From assembly GCA_933822405.4 (NCBI GenBank), contig CAKOGP040001781.1, positions 326,800-390,799 on the forward strand: DNA of 64,000 nucleotides. The letters run 5' to 3'. The stretch comes from Cylindrotheca closterium. Taxonomy: Eukaryota; Bacillariophyta; Bacillariophyceae; Bacillariales; Bacillariaceae. The notes beneath the pieces were generated by a model. It did not search any database, was not told where the DNA came from, and saw only the letters and a list, made by a program, of their open reading frames with translations. Positions within the stretch are counted from its first letter, which is position 1; every line of letters begins with the position of its first letter. Made by a program: the position numbers and the translations under genes. Shown in pieces: positions 23,450-35,075 of this stretch.

Positions 23450-24109
23450 ATGAAGGTTCTTTTCAACATCTTTGCCATCATTCTTCTTATTGAGGCTGCT
23501 GCCGCACAAACATGCTCCCTCTGTCCCGGTGGATCTGGTTCCATCACTGACCCCAATGCCAAGCTCGGGACCTCCACTTGTGGGAAGGTCGAATCCGATT
23601 TGAACCGAATTCCAAATGCTGCTTGTACCGCAATGTCGCTCAGTGTCAACTTCTACTTTGACTACTCTGCCTTTTGCTGTTCTGATGTCCCAACTCCAGA
23701 AAAAGAAACTTGCGATGTGTGCAAGGATGGTTACATTATCATGCAAGACGAAATTCAAACTCCCGGAAATAACTTGGTTGGAACTTGCGGAGAGCTCAAG
23801 TTGGCTTCGTTCTATGCCGAAGCAGGACCAGCATGTAATATTCTACAAGAAGCCGCTATCTCATGTTGCGAACGTGCTCCACCAACTGAATCCCCAACCA
23901 AACGTCCCACTACACCACCCACTGCCTCCCCAACTAAGTCCCCTGCACCCACGGAACCTCCAGTGGGAACCACCACACAGGAGGGAGAAGGCAATCCTGC
24001 CATCAATGCTGCCGAAGGGTCACAGCCAGACGATGAAGCAAGTGGTGCTTCTTCTAGGTCTATGATGCTTCTTGGAGCTGTTGCCCTTGTAATGTCATAT
24101 ATCATCTAA
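23450..24109 (+). CDS. Secreted Cys-rich protein with PT stalk, copy 1 (possibly GPI-anchored)
   Basis: 219 aa, single exon. A signal peptide (MKVLFNIFAIILLIEAAAAQ) is followed by a Cys-rich domain opening with CSLCPGGSGS, then DYSAFCCSDV, CDVCKDG and SCC, with about twelve cysteines. A Pro/Thr/Ser stalk (PTESPTKRPTTPPT and similar) leads to a Ser/Gly-rich stretch and a C-terminal hydrophobic tail (MMLLGAVALVMSYII) with nothing after it, the usual arrangement of a GPI-anchored cell-surface protein. It is a tandem paralogue of the gene at 24636, same strand and same order of parts. The domain occurs in many diatom secreted proteins and has no assigned function that I know. Confidence 0.8.
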   Translation: MKVLFNIFAIILLIEAAAAQTCSLCPGGSGSITDPNAKLGTSTCGKVESDLNRIPNAACTAMSLSVNFYFDYSAFCCSDVPTPEKETCDVCKDGYIIMQDEIQTPGNNLVGTCGELKLASFYAEAGPACNILQEAAISCCERAPPTESPTKRPTTPPTASPTKSPAPTEPPVGTTTQEGEGNPAINAAEGSQPDDEASGASSRSMMLLGAVALVMSYII

Positions 24110-24635
24110 AGTTGATGACGGGTAGCAGTGGCGGTACTGCACCACCACCATGTTTATCGAAACACGACGATCTCCTGTTTCTTGAAAAACAAAAGTACAT
24201 TTTTAGACGTAATATATAAACCATAGACTTATCGTGCCTCAATTAGATGGAGCAGCTGCCCTTGCGATTTCCATGCGTCTTGTAAATCTGATGATAGATG
24301 GCTATTAGTAACTACTTCGCTACCATAATCATCATTCGTTGGAACGAGAAAGTCGGTACCCGTACATATTTATTGAACGAATATTGTACCGGTACACGTA
24401 CCCGCAAGATACAGACTTGACGTACAGACGTACAGACGTACATACATGTTTCAGCTCGTCTCAACTTCGTCCGTTTTATTGGCTGTTACAAAGGTGCTCG
24501 GAAGTTGACCCGGCGTCGTGCTTCAAATTCAAACCTTCCGAATGGCAGGCTTGTTTTTCACTACACACATCTTTTGCAAGCCCTTTTGTCTTCTCATACA
24601 CACACACAAGACTAACCCTGCCAACAACAAACAAC
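24110..24635. promoter_or_regulatory. Intergenic region with GTAC-type palindrome and GACGTACA repeat
   Basis: Between the two secreted Cys-rich paralogues. It has a GTACCGGTAC palindrome at 24386-24395 and three tandem GACGTACA units at about 24419-24442, both roughly 200-250 bp upstream of the second gene. The codons upstream of ATG 24636 in the same frame have no Met and are taken as 5' UTR. Confidence 0.45.
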
Positions 24636-25268
24636 ATGAAGACTACTCTCTACTTCCTCGCCTGCGCATTGCTTCTTGATGGCGCTGCTGCTCAATGCTC
24701 TTTGTGTCCTGGTGGATCCTCTGCAATTGGAAGCCTCAACGCTGCATTGCTTCCTGGAACCAACGACGCGACCTGTGGACAGAAGGAGGCCCTTGCCGCT
24801 GCTGCATCTAACGCTAACTGCAGTGCCGTTGTTGCTACCATCAATGCTGGAATTGACTACTCTGCCTTCTGCTGTGGTGATGTCCGAGCCGACTCCAACT
24901 CTTGCAAGTTCTGTGACGGAAGCTCCGTTGATGTCAACCAAGCCTTCCCATCTGATTTCAGCAATGCCGTCACCACTTGCGGACAGGCACAGACTTTGAC
25001 GCAATACATCTCTGCCAATGATTCTGCTTGCACTACTATCCTCAACATTGCATCTGAGAGCTGTTGTCCGGCCCCCACCATGCCTCCTACCAGAGTCCCA
25101 ACTGTCACCAGGCCACCAACTCCTTTCCCAACACCTGACCCAACTCCGGGTCCTACTCGTCGACCAACTTCTGCACCAGCTGTCCCTGCCACTCAATCTG
25201 GTGCCAACCAGGTGTCAATGGCCACCCTCGTTATTTTGGGAGTCTCTGCCTTGATCTTGCAAGCTTAG
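24636..25268 (+). CDS. Secreted Cys-rich protein with PT stalk, copy 2 (possibly GPI-anchored)
   Basis: 210 aa. The signal peptide (MKTTLYFLACALLLDGAAAQ) runs straight into CSLCPGGSSAIG, followed by DYSAFCCGDV, CKFCDGSS and SCCPAP; cysteine spacing matches the copy at 23450. The stalk is a regular PTxxPTxxP repeat (VPTVTRPPTPFPTPDPTPGP) and the C-terminus is a short hydrophobic tail (MATLVILGVSALILQA), suggesting GPI attachment. The ATG at 24636 was chosen because it directly begins the signal peptide and sits in an ACAAC-rich context typical of diatom starts. Function unknown; a cell-wall or surface role is likely from secretion and stalk. Confidence 0.82.
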   Translation: MKTTLYFLACALLLDGAAAQCSLCPGGSSAIGSLNAALLPGTNDATCGQKEALAAAASNANCSAVVATINAGIDYSAFCCGDVRADSNSCKFCDGSSVDVNQAFPSDFSNAVTTCGQAQTLTQYISANDSACTTILNIASESCCPAPTMPPTRVPTVTRPPTPFPTPDPTPGPTRRPTSAPAVPATQSGANQVSMATLVILGVSALILQA

Positions 25269-26065
25269 ATATTTGTCACGTCCATTGGTTTTCTGATTCT
25301 TACAGTAGAAAAAAGATGTTATACAGTTAGTCACTATTATTTGTGTTACCTACAACTTTATCACATTATGCATGCAATAGCTTCTGACATTTCTTCAGAA
25401 GTCAATAAAGTGAGGAGTGCAGAGGTACTGGTATGCAAGAACCCACCCATGTAAAAGGGATTTTGACGGTTTGAAAAAGGGACATAAACTGAATCAAGTG
25501 GGTACGGTAAGTTGGATACTTGCGGTGGAGAATGACACTGAAAATCTCAGAAAAGGGACTATCAGGTACCAGGTACCAACATGGCTTGACAAATGATATC
25601 TAAAGGTAATACTATAGCCCAGCCAACAGCAAGGAGGAGTCGTTCGTGCCAGCCACTTATTATTTTATTTGTGATGTGATGTGATATGATATGATAGAAC
25701 ATCGTTTCGAAGGTTAGTAGCACTAGGATGGATCCGAAATCAGTAGCTGCTAAGAGTTGACCGCACGGTTGAAAATTGGCATTCAATGATATATTACATG
25801 CAATGTACTGTATAGTACCGGTTCCTAGCATCTTCACCGTTTGGTTCCCTTTTTTGATGACATTTGTCATGTCCCTCTGCGACACCACGTCACTCTGATC
25901 GACCAATGAATGAGGTCGGCCTCACGTGTTGAAAACGAAAATTCCCACAAATCTCATCAAATTGTACAGAACAAAAAGCCAACAAGACCTCCTAACCATC
26001 ATTGCAAACGACTGCTGACCCCAAGATCTACGTTCAGAGAATTGCACTCAAGTTTGAAAACAACC
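25269..26065. other. Intergenic, about 800 bp
   Basis: Contains short repeats only: a GTGAT/ATGAT pentamer run at about 25671-25696 and GGTACCAGGTACC at about 25564-25577. It probably includes the promoter and 5' UTR of the RING gene. No gene is supported. Confidence 0.45.
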
Positions 26066-27623
26066 ATGTACCTCCGTTCTTTGCAAGACAGTAACTCGAC
26101 AGAGACAATTCCAATGGGGGAAGAAGGAGAAGTCCTCATCACTGGTGATGATTGGTCATTTGAATTTACCTTCGTCTCGACGCTGGTGGCGGTAATCGTC
26201 GTCATTCTCTGCATTCGCGAGTATTATGTTCGAAGGTACGGTGTGGACTTTTGTCCAGTCTTTCACCTTTTTCGAAGTCATCAAGCGCAAGTTGATAGAG
26301 ACCGAGTCTACGCCGAAGAAGTCCAACGACAGCTCGATTCTGAAAATCAGGAAGCCGATCTGGAAGCAAGGAGAAAGGAACGGAGGGAATGGTACGAGGC
26401 GTACCTTGTACCATATACAATGGTAAGTGATGATCTTTGTGTGGACGGAAACGACCGATTGAACTCTTGAAACTCGTCGTCTCACCTGTTTCATGATCAC
26501 CATGTTCGACACAAACAATCTTATTTCCAAAACATCCATGCGCCTGCTTTGATATCCATTTTGGAAATAGACTGTGGAAGAATCTGACTTCTTCTATGCT
26601 CAAGGAACGGATGAAAATGGCAACACAATACTGAAAGAAAATCTCACGGCGATCAATCGAAAGTTTTCGAGTAGTTCGCTCGACATTCAGGAATTGGGGG
26701 ATGAAGCAATGGTAGGACAGTCTAACATGGAAGGAAAATCATCAGATAGCGAGGACAACGAAGAAGAAAACGAGGAAGTATGCTTGAGGCTTCCAATAAA
26801 AGACGGAGAAGGAAACTGTCGATCGGTTGAAGCCAACTGTACCATTTGTTTTTCGGCATATCAAATCGGCGACAAAGTGGTATGGTCTGACCTGCGGTGC
26901 AATCATGCCTTTCATTACGATTGTATACTGCCATGGCTAGTCAAGGGAAAGAAGCGGTGTCCCATTTGCCGCGCTTGGTTTGTTCCTGGATCAAAAATCG
27001 AGGACCAAAGGAAGGCATTGGCGGAACGATTGGCGGGAGAAAGCACCATGTCGTCGACGACGGATGGACCAGATGAAACGAATTCTCTGGAAGTAGACCC
27101 ACAAGGCTCATCGGATGCCGAAACGTTGCCTTTGAAAGATGAAGCTGATGCAAACGCTGGCTCCTCAATTTTGCAGAATCCCGAGTGCCAGCAGCAAAGT
27201 GCCACTCAATTCACGAATTCTAAAAACCAGCGCTCGTTTGAAAAACAGCTCTCATCATTTGAAGGGGATGACGAAACCACAAGTTGTGACTGTCAATGGC
27301 AGCTTGACATCCCAACGAACAGCGGCAGCATATCATGTATGGTTGAATCAAAGAACGAATCCGAAACAGTTCCCTCAAACGGAGAATATCCAGCTGGAGG
27401 TACAGACGAGTCACTGATCGAGTCAAGCTCAGCGTCAGCACTAGATTTGGAGAGGCAGACTGATTGCGGAGTTGATCACAACAACACTGATCTTGGCTCA
27501 CCAGATCTAACTGCTACTACGGCGTCATCGGATGAAGAAAAGGACGATCAACAAGAAATGGATGCTTCTATCGATGATCAATCCCTATCAGCACTCAGTG
27601 AAACGCAAGAAATGTCAGCCTAA
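26066..27623 (+). CDS. Membrane-anchored RING-H2 E3 ubiquitin ligase
   Basis: Two exons, 26066-26422 and 26571-27623 (148-bp intron), 469 aa. One membrane span lies near residues 32-52 (FVSTLVAVIVVILCIREYYV), followed by a charged coiled-coil segment. A RING-H2 finger at about residues 209-252 has the full C3H2C3 ligand set (CTIC, CNHAFHYDC, CPIC) and the conserved Trp (LPWLVKGKKRCPIC). The C-terminal ~200 residues are acidic and Ser-rich. The family transfers ubiquitin from an E2 to substrates at membranes. The first exon also has an ATG at 25906/25910, but 26066 has the better context and leaves a short N-terminus before the span. The substrate cannot be guessed from context. Confidence 0.85.
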
Positions 27624-28114
27624 AACTACGTTGAAAATAGAATCAAAGTTATGCTACTGGCTATGAGCTATTGGATTATAGACAATGACATGCTGTGCCA
27701 GGATGAGGGCATGACACCCTGCCAGCATTGCAATCCGCCTTGTTCATGCAGGATACAACACTGCTTCTTTCCATTATTATGCATTGGCGGCGCGCTATCA
27801 AATGAATTTGTTCTTCAAGTCCAAAAGACCCTTCTTATTTAACAGGTCCAATTTTATATAACTTCCGAATACCGGGTGCAGGATGGTTGAAAAATAGCTT
27901 GGACGCAAGCAGTCCTCAAGACTAAAAAGTACCACCTCCTTTTTACCTCCTCGTTCTGAAGGTGCGAAAGCTCGCAGTATCGCATAGGTACAATAACGAA
28001 TCCGAATCATCTATCGTACCGGTACAAACATTCAACCTTCTAAAGCACGGACTGTATTCTTGTCATTGATCAACGAATACTCGCTGCTGAAGTCTCCGTG
28101 ACATCATCACCACC
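27624..28114. promoter_or_regulatory. Intergenic, upstream of receptor cyclase gene
   Basis: About 490 bp containing a GTACCGGTAC palindrome at 28016-28025, roughly 90 bp before the ATG of the next gene. No gene or RNA is visible. Confidence 0.45.
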
Positions 28115-31100
28115 ATGAGCAGCAGTTCTGTGCTTACTTCCTTGAGGGAACTAGATGCTGCAAGACTCCAGGCATCTAGAACTGGCGGAATCCTCCGTGA
28201 GGATGACAGCAATATTGATATCGTCCAAACAACAAACTCAAGCAGTGTGCCTATTTGTCATTTAAGTACCCTACTTCCCTTCACCTTTGGTGATTTTGTT
28301 CCCCAGAGGTTTGCCTTTGAGTTTGCTGTTGGAATTGCCCTTGCAGCGCATCAGATGAATGTAGGAGACGGAAGCGTGATTCCTATTTTGGATGGCCTCA
28401 GCGAGCGTTGCAACATTAAGTTCACAGTGTCTTTTTCGGACACACAACTGAATAGTGGAGTCGCACTGGAGCATATCGTCGATCAAATTGGACGAAATGA
28501 GGGATCACCTGAACCTAAGCCATGTGCATTTGTGGGGGCATATTCTTCGTCCAATTCGCAACCAACCTCCATTGTAACCAGTTTGTTTGGGTATCCACAA
28601 GTGTCAGGGTCATCTACCAGTCAAGAACTTGACAACGTTGGTCAGCATAGTTTATTTGCTAGAACGATTCCGTCTGATGCTGACAATGCTGTTCCGATGC
28701 TCAAGTACTTTCATGATGTCCTGAATGTGAAACGATTTGCGATAGTCCATGTCAATGATTCCTTTGGAAATGGCTTTGTAATCGCGTTCCGAAGAGCTGC
28801 CCGAATTTATGCTCCAGACATGGAGATTTTGGCCATTCCACTGTTGGACGGTGATGAGAGACGGGCTGCAGAAGCACTCCTGCAAAGTGGTTTCACCTAC
28901 GTTTTTTGTCTTGCGTTCACGAATGAAGTACACGATAACCTCATGGTCGCAGCACATGAATTGGGGGTAGCGGGAGATGGAACTCACAGTTGGTTCTTTG
29001 GTGACAGTTTTGTTGGGACGTTGAAAGGGAGAAGCTTTGAACCAGGTTCTGCCTTGCATAAAGCGTACAATGGAGTGGGGATGCTCGAAGTCGCTGGTGG
29101 CCTACCGGGCGATCCAGCCTATGACAGTTTTGTTTCCGAATTGGAAAAATTGAAGAACCCTGAAGATTTGGAATATCTTGGCTCCCTTTTCCCACAATAC
29201 AACGCTCCTCAGTATGGATCCAGTCCACCTTTCATCGACGATGATACCTTCTTGAGCACTGCACTTCAAAGTACCTATACCGGATTGTTCTATGAGGCTA
29301 CAATTGCACTTGGCTTAGCCGCTTGTAGCGCCATGTCCGGGAACACGCTGAGGGGACAAACCCATTTTGATCACCTTTCGGATGGGTCCTTCACTGGAGT
29401 TAGTGGAAAAGTGGCCTTCAACACCACCACTGGCACTCGGGATCCAATCGGGGCAACCTATCAAATTTTGAATTATCTATCGGAAGAAGTTGGAGGAAGC
29501 GTGACATTTGGGGAGTTTACTACGGATAAGTACCAAAACGGGGAATGGGGGCAGGTCCGAGAGTACATCTTCAATGATGGTACTAATGTTGCTCCACCGG
29601 ATGTCAATACCATGCTTGCACCAACCGCTGACCCCATTGAATGGGTGATACGAATTATGGTGCCAGTTGGGCTTGGATTGTTGGCAGTCGTCTTGGTATA
29701 CTTGTTTTTTGAACGAAAGCGAAAACAAAGCGACACGCTCTGGTACATCAAGTCAGAGGAGCTCTATTTTGATGACCCTCCAGAAATCATTGGAAGAGGA
29801 GGTTTTGGGCTGATTCTTAAGGCCGAGTATCGGGGCACGCACGTCGCGGTAAAGCGGGTCCTACCTCCTCGCTTTCGAGAGAATAATAAGCGTCGCTTCC
29901 GAAATTCCGTTAGAACCGATTCGACCGAAAAAACTACTTTGGGCGAGCTTAAGGAGAGTGACAAGGAGGGTGACAAGGATGTGGAAAACGTGACCGATAA
30001 TATTGGCATGAAGTCCGTTGGGGAAAATTCAATGCCACACATTCTAACGATGACGGGAAGTGTGAGAGAGGGGAGTAACCCATTGAAAATGTCATCAAAT
30101 GGACGAAACTCTGCTGGGGAAGGGACAAGGCGACAGTTACGCAAGACTTTCATGAGGGAAATGAGGTATTTGTCCAAGCTACGACACTCGTGCATTGCGA
30201 CGGTAATGGGTGAGTCAGATGACAAATGTCCACTGCCCATTGCTCGGCATAACATCTGACCAAACTTTCCTACTTTTTATACAGGTGCCGTTGTAGAGCA
30301 TGGGATGGAGCCTATGCTCGTTTTGGAATATATGGAGTTGGGATCTTTCTACGATGTATTGCACAATGAAACCATGTTCATCGAAAGCAGTGTTATGCTT
30401 CATATCTTGCAAGACGTATCCCAGGGAATGCGTTTCCTTCATGCATCTTTTCCACAAGTTATTCACGGGGATCTTAAGGCCGTAAGTAGAATCTCCGGTT
30501 AGAGGCTTTTCTTGGAATTGTTCGTCCCATCCTCTCACCATTGCTTGTGTCTACAGGCCAATATATTGGTGGATAGCAGGTTCAGAGCAAAAGTTTCAGA
30601 TTTTGGGCTTTCACAAGATATTAACAGCTCCGGTTGCACTGGCACTCCATACTGGATGGCTCCAGAGCTCCTGCGTGGGGATTGCGTGAATACGACAGCA
30701 ACTGACGTTTACTCGTTTGGAATCATCTTGTACGAAGCTTATTCGAGAAAAGATCCATACGATGGCGAAGATCCCGCGACTGTCCTGAACTTAGTGGCAG
30801 ATGAACTGGTGCATAAACGGCCTCCCACTCCAAACAATATGCCGGCTCAAATCGAATCTTTGATGAAAGACTCTGTGCAGGAGAACATCGATCGAAGGCC
30901 AACTTTTGAGGAGATTGATTTGAGATTACAGCGTCTTGACAGCGACGATCTTGTTGCAAAAGGTGGAGGATCATCGCATTTTGGTCAAAGGACAACATCG
31001 ATATCTCTTTACGATATCTTTCCCAAACATGTCGCACAAGCGCTTCGTGAGGGCCGAGCTATCGAGGCGGAGCATCATGACATGGTGACAATTTTCTTTT

Positions 31101-32140
31101 CGGACATTGTGGGCTTCACTCAGCTTTCTGCGGAACTGGAGCCTCGGAAAGTCGCCGACTTATTGAATCGTCTTTACACAAAGTTTGATGCGCTTTCTCG
31201 AAAATACGATGTATTTAAGGTGGAAACAATTGGGGACGCCTACATGGCCGTCACAAACTTGGTCAAAGAGCAGGAGAGTGATCATGCAAAGCGTATTGCA
31301 GAATTTGCAATTGAAGCCATCAAAGAAGCAAACGAAACCATAGTTGACACGGATGACGAGTCAAAGGGATATATACGAATTCGAGTAGGCTTTCATTCAG
31401 GATCCGTGGTCGCTGATGTTGTTGGGACACGCAATCTAAGATTTTGTCTTTTCGGGGACTCAGGTGAGCATTGCATTGAAAGGAACTTCTTTGGCTTCTC
31501 TTTCTTGATTTGACTGCTTTGAATCTTTTTGGAAGCTAAGCTCACGTCTTTCATTGTCTTGTTTGTTGTCACCAATGGATTTACAGTTAATACAGCATCG
31601 AGGATGGAAAGCAATTCAAAAGCAAATCGAATTCACTGCTCATCTGCCGCTGCTGAGCTTCTTTCGAAACAGGCTCCCGAGCTCCCGTTGAGATCTCGAG
31701 GCAAGATTCCAATCAAGGGAAAGGGAAATATTCACACTTACTGGGTAAACGAGGGGTCGAAATCTGGTGTGGTCGAGGGGAAGGATGATGAAGTTTGGGT
31801 GCCGAAAGCGAAACGACGATCCTCTGGCAGGCAGAGGCAGAGACCTAGTCTTTTAGGCATCAGCGATGCGAGAAAGAGTGCTGCAAATTTCTTGCTCAGA
31901 CCGTTGGATCGCTTGAAGGACAAAGACAGAAATAGGGATAGCAACAGCAAGAGCTCGGAATTCAGTTTGATTCGTGACAGTCACAACAACAGCAACCACA
32001 GTAGATCGATATCCCTACACAGTGTTGATCTCGCGAAAGTGGTGGAACAGTTGGGAAGCAGCGACGACAGTTCTGGCGAAATCAACTTCGGCGGATCGTC
32101 AAATACGGGCAGAAGGAGTAGGAGCAATTCAAGGAGCTAG
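28115..32140 (+). CDS. Receptor-type guanylate cyclase: periplasmic-binding-like ectodomain, TM, kinase, cyclase
   Basis: Four exons: 28115-30209, 30285-30481, 30557-31463 and 31587-32140; 1,250 aa. Residues ~45-480 resemble a type I periplasmic-binding/ANF-receptor domain. A membrane span lies at ~506-530 (IRIMVPVGLGLLAVVLVYLFF). A kinase domain follows with IGRGGFG (~559), VAVK, HGDLKAANIL (Asp761) and DFG (Asp779), so ATP-binding and catalytic residues look present. It is interrupted by a long charged Ser/Lys insert. A class III cyclase domain starts ~935: FFSDIVGF with metal-binding Asp947, VETIGDAY with Glu987 and Asp991, and RFCLFGDSVNTASRM with Cys1061. Glu plus Cys is the guanylate-cyclase specificity pair. 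A basic Ser-rich tail ends the protein. The first Met gives no obvious signal peptide and an in-frame stop lies upstream, so a missed 5' exon is possible. The order matches animal receptor guanylate cyclases, whose kinase domains are usually inactive. Confidence 0.88.
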
Positions 32141-32226
32141 TTTTTTCATACACCATATTTTGCCATTAATGGACAACTTTTTGATGCATACTTGATATCC
32201 TGTCATTATTCTATACGTTATCTCGT

Positions 32227-34550
32227 TTACGCAATGATGCAGCCGCTCATACAGTCTGTGTCTGTAAAACAGTCATCGCTGTCATCAGTCCCAATATAGC
32301 TGCCTCCTTTCTTTTCAATAACAAAACCCCGCATTCGGATTTTTTCGTCATCGTGGTCTTTGACGGGAACTTTAACCCAGCCATCATTCTTCACTTTCAT
32401 GTTTGCTATTTTCTTTCCCGTTTTGTTCACCACAAGTGTTCCGTCCAAATCCAAGCTTTCGATCGTGACACCAGTGCCTCCAATGACAAGCGTGGACCGC
32501 GAACTAATCTTAATTTTCTCCGGAGAAGGAAATACTGATTTCAATTCGCCAGGACAGCAAGCCACCTTGGCTTTTATGACGATCGAAGGTCCAGGAATGA
32601 CCTTGATACCATTGAAGCTAACTTCTTCTGCATCTTCGACGGTGCAACCAATGGAGCGCAGCATAATACGAGTAGCAGCGTATTGGTCAGCTTCTCCAGT
32701 CGCGGCTGTACCTGCCGGCGTCCCCTTTGCTTGCAAATTGACGCCATCCGGAACCGAGTTTTTGACCGGTGAAAAGCACAGCTCCGGTCCGATTTGGGTG
32801 AATCCAGCGGTTTCACCTCCTTCCATCACGGTGGGGAAGTCTTGCATCATACACTCCAAACGAGTGGGTTTCTTGAAGACGGTTTTGGACTCGTCCTTGT
32901 ACTTTGGATTAACAAAATCAGGCATGATACCTTTGGTCCTTTCCAAAACTTTGGAGTAACCCTCCATTTGGAAGACCAGCTGGTTGATATTTCCGGGGAA
33001 AGGAGAAAATCCTGAGGCGTCGTTGACATCTCCCTTTTGGAATTTTTTAGTCGATCTCAAAAGAGGATCTAGTTGATTGTACTCGACATTGATGGTTCTG
33101 TGGCAACGGAAACCCAAGGAAACCGAATCGATTGATTCATTCAAAAAGCAGCGTTGAGTCAACGAGCAAGAGAAGAGAACGACATATGTGCGCATGCCGA
33201 GATCACTTACCGTACAGCACCCGACGAAGTATTAGTCAGCTTGGCGATTCCCCCAACGGCTTGCTTGGCCTTTCGTGGGACAGCAAGAGAGTTCATGACG
33301 AACCCATTCTTCTTGGAAACACCAAGCATCAAAGGAAGAGTGTGGAATGCTAGTCCATTAGTGTCCTGAATAGCGAAATCATCGATAGAAGTGAGTATGG
33401 GTGGAAACGAATATCACATGCCGACAAGCAAAGGGAACCTATTGCATTCTACTCTGCACACGAATGGTAAAACGTACCTGAAATAGAACCATGTAATCCA
33501 GGTCAAATTTTTCGTTCCATTTGCTAATAACTCCTTCCTTGTAAAGCAAGGAATGAATGTCTCCGTGCCCATGTGGCTTAGTGGACAACGTGAATGGATC
33601 GTCAGAATCTGTGGCAAACTTGGCATTGTTGTCCGAAAGAGCAGGCACTCCAGCTCCTTGCTCGACAATGAAGAGTTGCTCTGGAACCAAACCAAAGTTG
33701 TTGTTTTCTGCAAGAAGTCGAATGGTTGGCTTCTTTGTATCATTCGAGACCATGATGCAAAGTGGAAGGAGACCACCTTTGGCATACTTGCTTTGGACGG
33801 CCTTTATGTAGTCAACGTCTATGGGTCAACATTAACAACAACAATATTGTCAGATAGTGACGACGACAAAAGACAGAACAATACCAAGCCAACAAAAATA
33901 ATACTCACAATATTGCAAATAGGTGGAGTTTGTCGTCGTCTCGATTGGCAATCCGATCTGCAGAAACAAAATCGAAAGTAGCGTGAGCGTAAGAATCTAT
34001 GGATATATGTTTCATTGCCGATTGTATTGTTTTCAGTTTCGCGCACCTTTGTTCCATTGTATCCCAATCGTTCACCCAACCCCCCAGCGACGAGAACAAA
34101 GCCAACCTTTCCGAGAGTTTCCATTCCCAAAGCTTCAGTAGATTTATATTCCTCTGTTCCCAATTCAAACTTCTCTCCAGCTGGAACACTGGGAGCCCAA
34201 CCAGCCAACGGATTCAATCCAGCCTTCGAATTGGCCAACAGTTTCTTGGCCTTGTGGACGTATTCCTTGAGTCCTCCTGGGTAGGCACCATCCAGTTCTT
34301 CCAATTGACTCATCATTGCCTTGAGTTTGGTGGAAAACTTATCATCGTCGTCGACAATAGCCTCAAAAGGATCCAACAAGTGCGATTGGCCCAAGTCTGC
34401 CGATACCAAATCTTTCAACAAGAAATGTTGTTCCGGAGATGATTCCTGCAGGAGTATCAAAGCCTTTTTCAATGCTTTGCTCATCTCTTTTGGTTTCTCT
34501 TCATTTTTAGACTTGTTTTTAGGTGACAAAGCCTTCAAAAAATTGTTCAT
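32227..34550 (-). CDS. USP: UDP-sugar pyrophosphorylase
   Basis: Five exons on the minus strand: 34550-34047, 33957-33909 (49 nt), 33818-33478, 33365-33211 and 33097-32227. Exon lengths sum to 640 codons, giving 639 aa. The enzyme converts sugar-1-phosphates plus UTP to UDP-sugars and pyrophosphate, feeding polysaccharide and glycoprotein synthesis. Signatures: [18 protein letters not shown] (nucleotide-binding loop in the USP form), [17 protein letters not shown] reconstructed across the tiny exon, [13 protein letters not shown], and [11 protein letters not shown]. There is no targeting sequence, so a cytosolic location is likely. It converges on the receptor cyclase gene with only 86 bp between the stop codons. 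The C-terminal region is a beta-helix-like extension typical of this class. Confidence 0.93.
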
Positions 34551-35075
34551 GGTTGCACTTTAGTTTACTGCCTGTAGTCTTATTTCTGCAGATCAGACCT
34601 TTTTGGGTTTTGGCAAATCTTCAATATCTGCCTTCTATTCTCATACCGGTACGTCGATGATTTTCCAAAATAAAGCATTCTCAACGGACTCAGTTCGACT
34701 CGGTCGACCATGGAACATGTACTAGCGAAGTTCTCAAATGCAGACGTACAATTTTAAGTGGAAGGAAGAAGGCACCAGGCACCAGTAGTATTTCGTAGGA
34801 AGGCGCTAAGCAGGATTTGATACCATATGCAAAACTGTTAGGTAATGTACTCTAATGAGAGTTTCAGTTTCATCTCTTTGGTGCTGAATGAATGCTGGCT
34901 GAGAGACATGATGTTATTCTTGATCCACAGGCAGCACTAGCCTACGCGTGGCCTATTTGCCCGCTCACACTTAGCTTCATCATTCTATCCCACATGGTAT
35001 ACTGAGGTGTATGCTTCCTTCTTCCATTCGCGCCGTCCATTACTACTACTACTACTACTAGTACTACTACTAGTA
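34551..35075. other. Intergenic with TAC repeats
   Basis: Between two leftward genes. It contains TACCGGTA at about 34644-34651 and an interrupted (TAC)n/(TAG) trinucleotide run at 35041-35080 that reaches the stop codon of the gene at 35076-35960. No gene is seen. Confidence 0.5.

Noticed and set aside
31529..32140. Separate 203-codon gene after the receptor cyclase
   Set aside because: It begins inside the third intron; splicing at 31464-31586 joins its VNTASRMES to the cyclase domain exactly, so it is the last exon.
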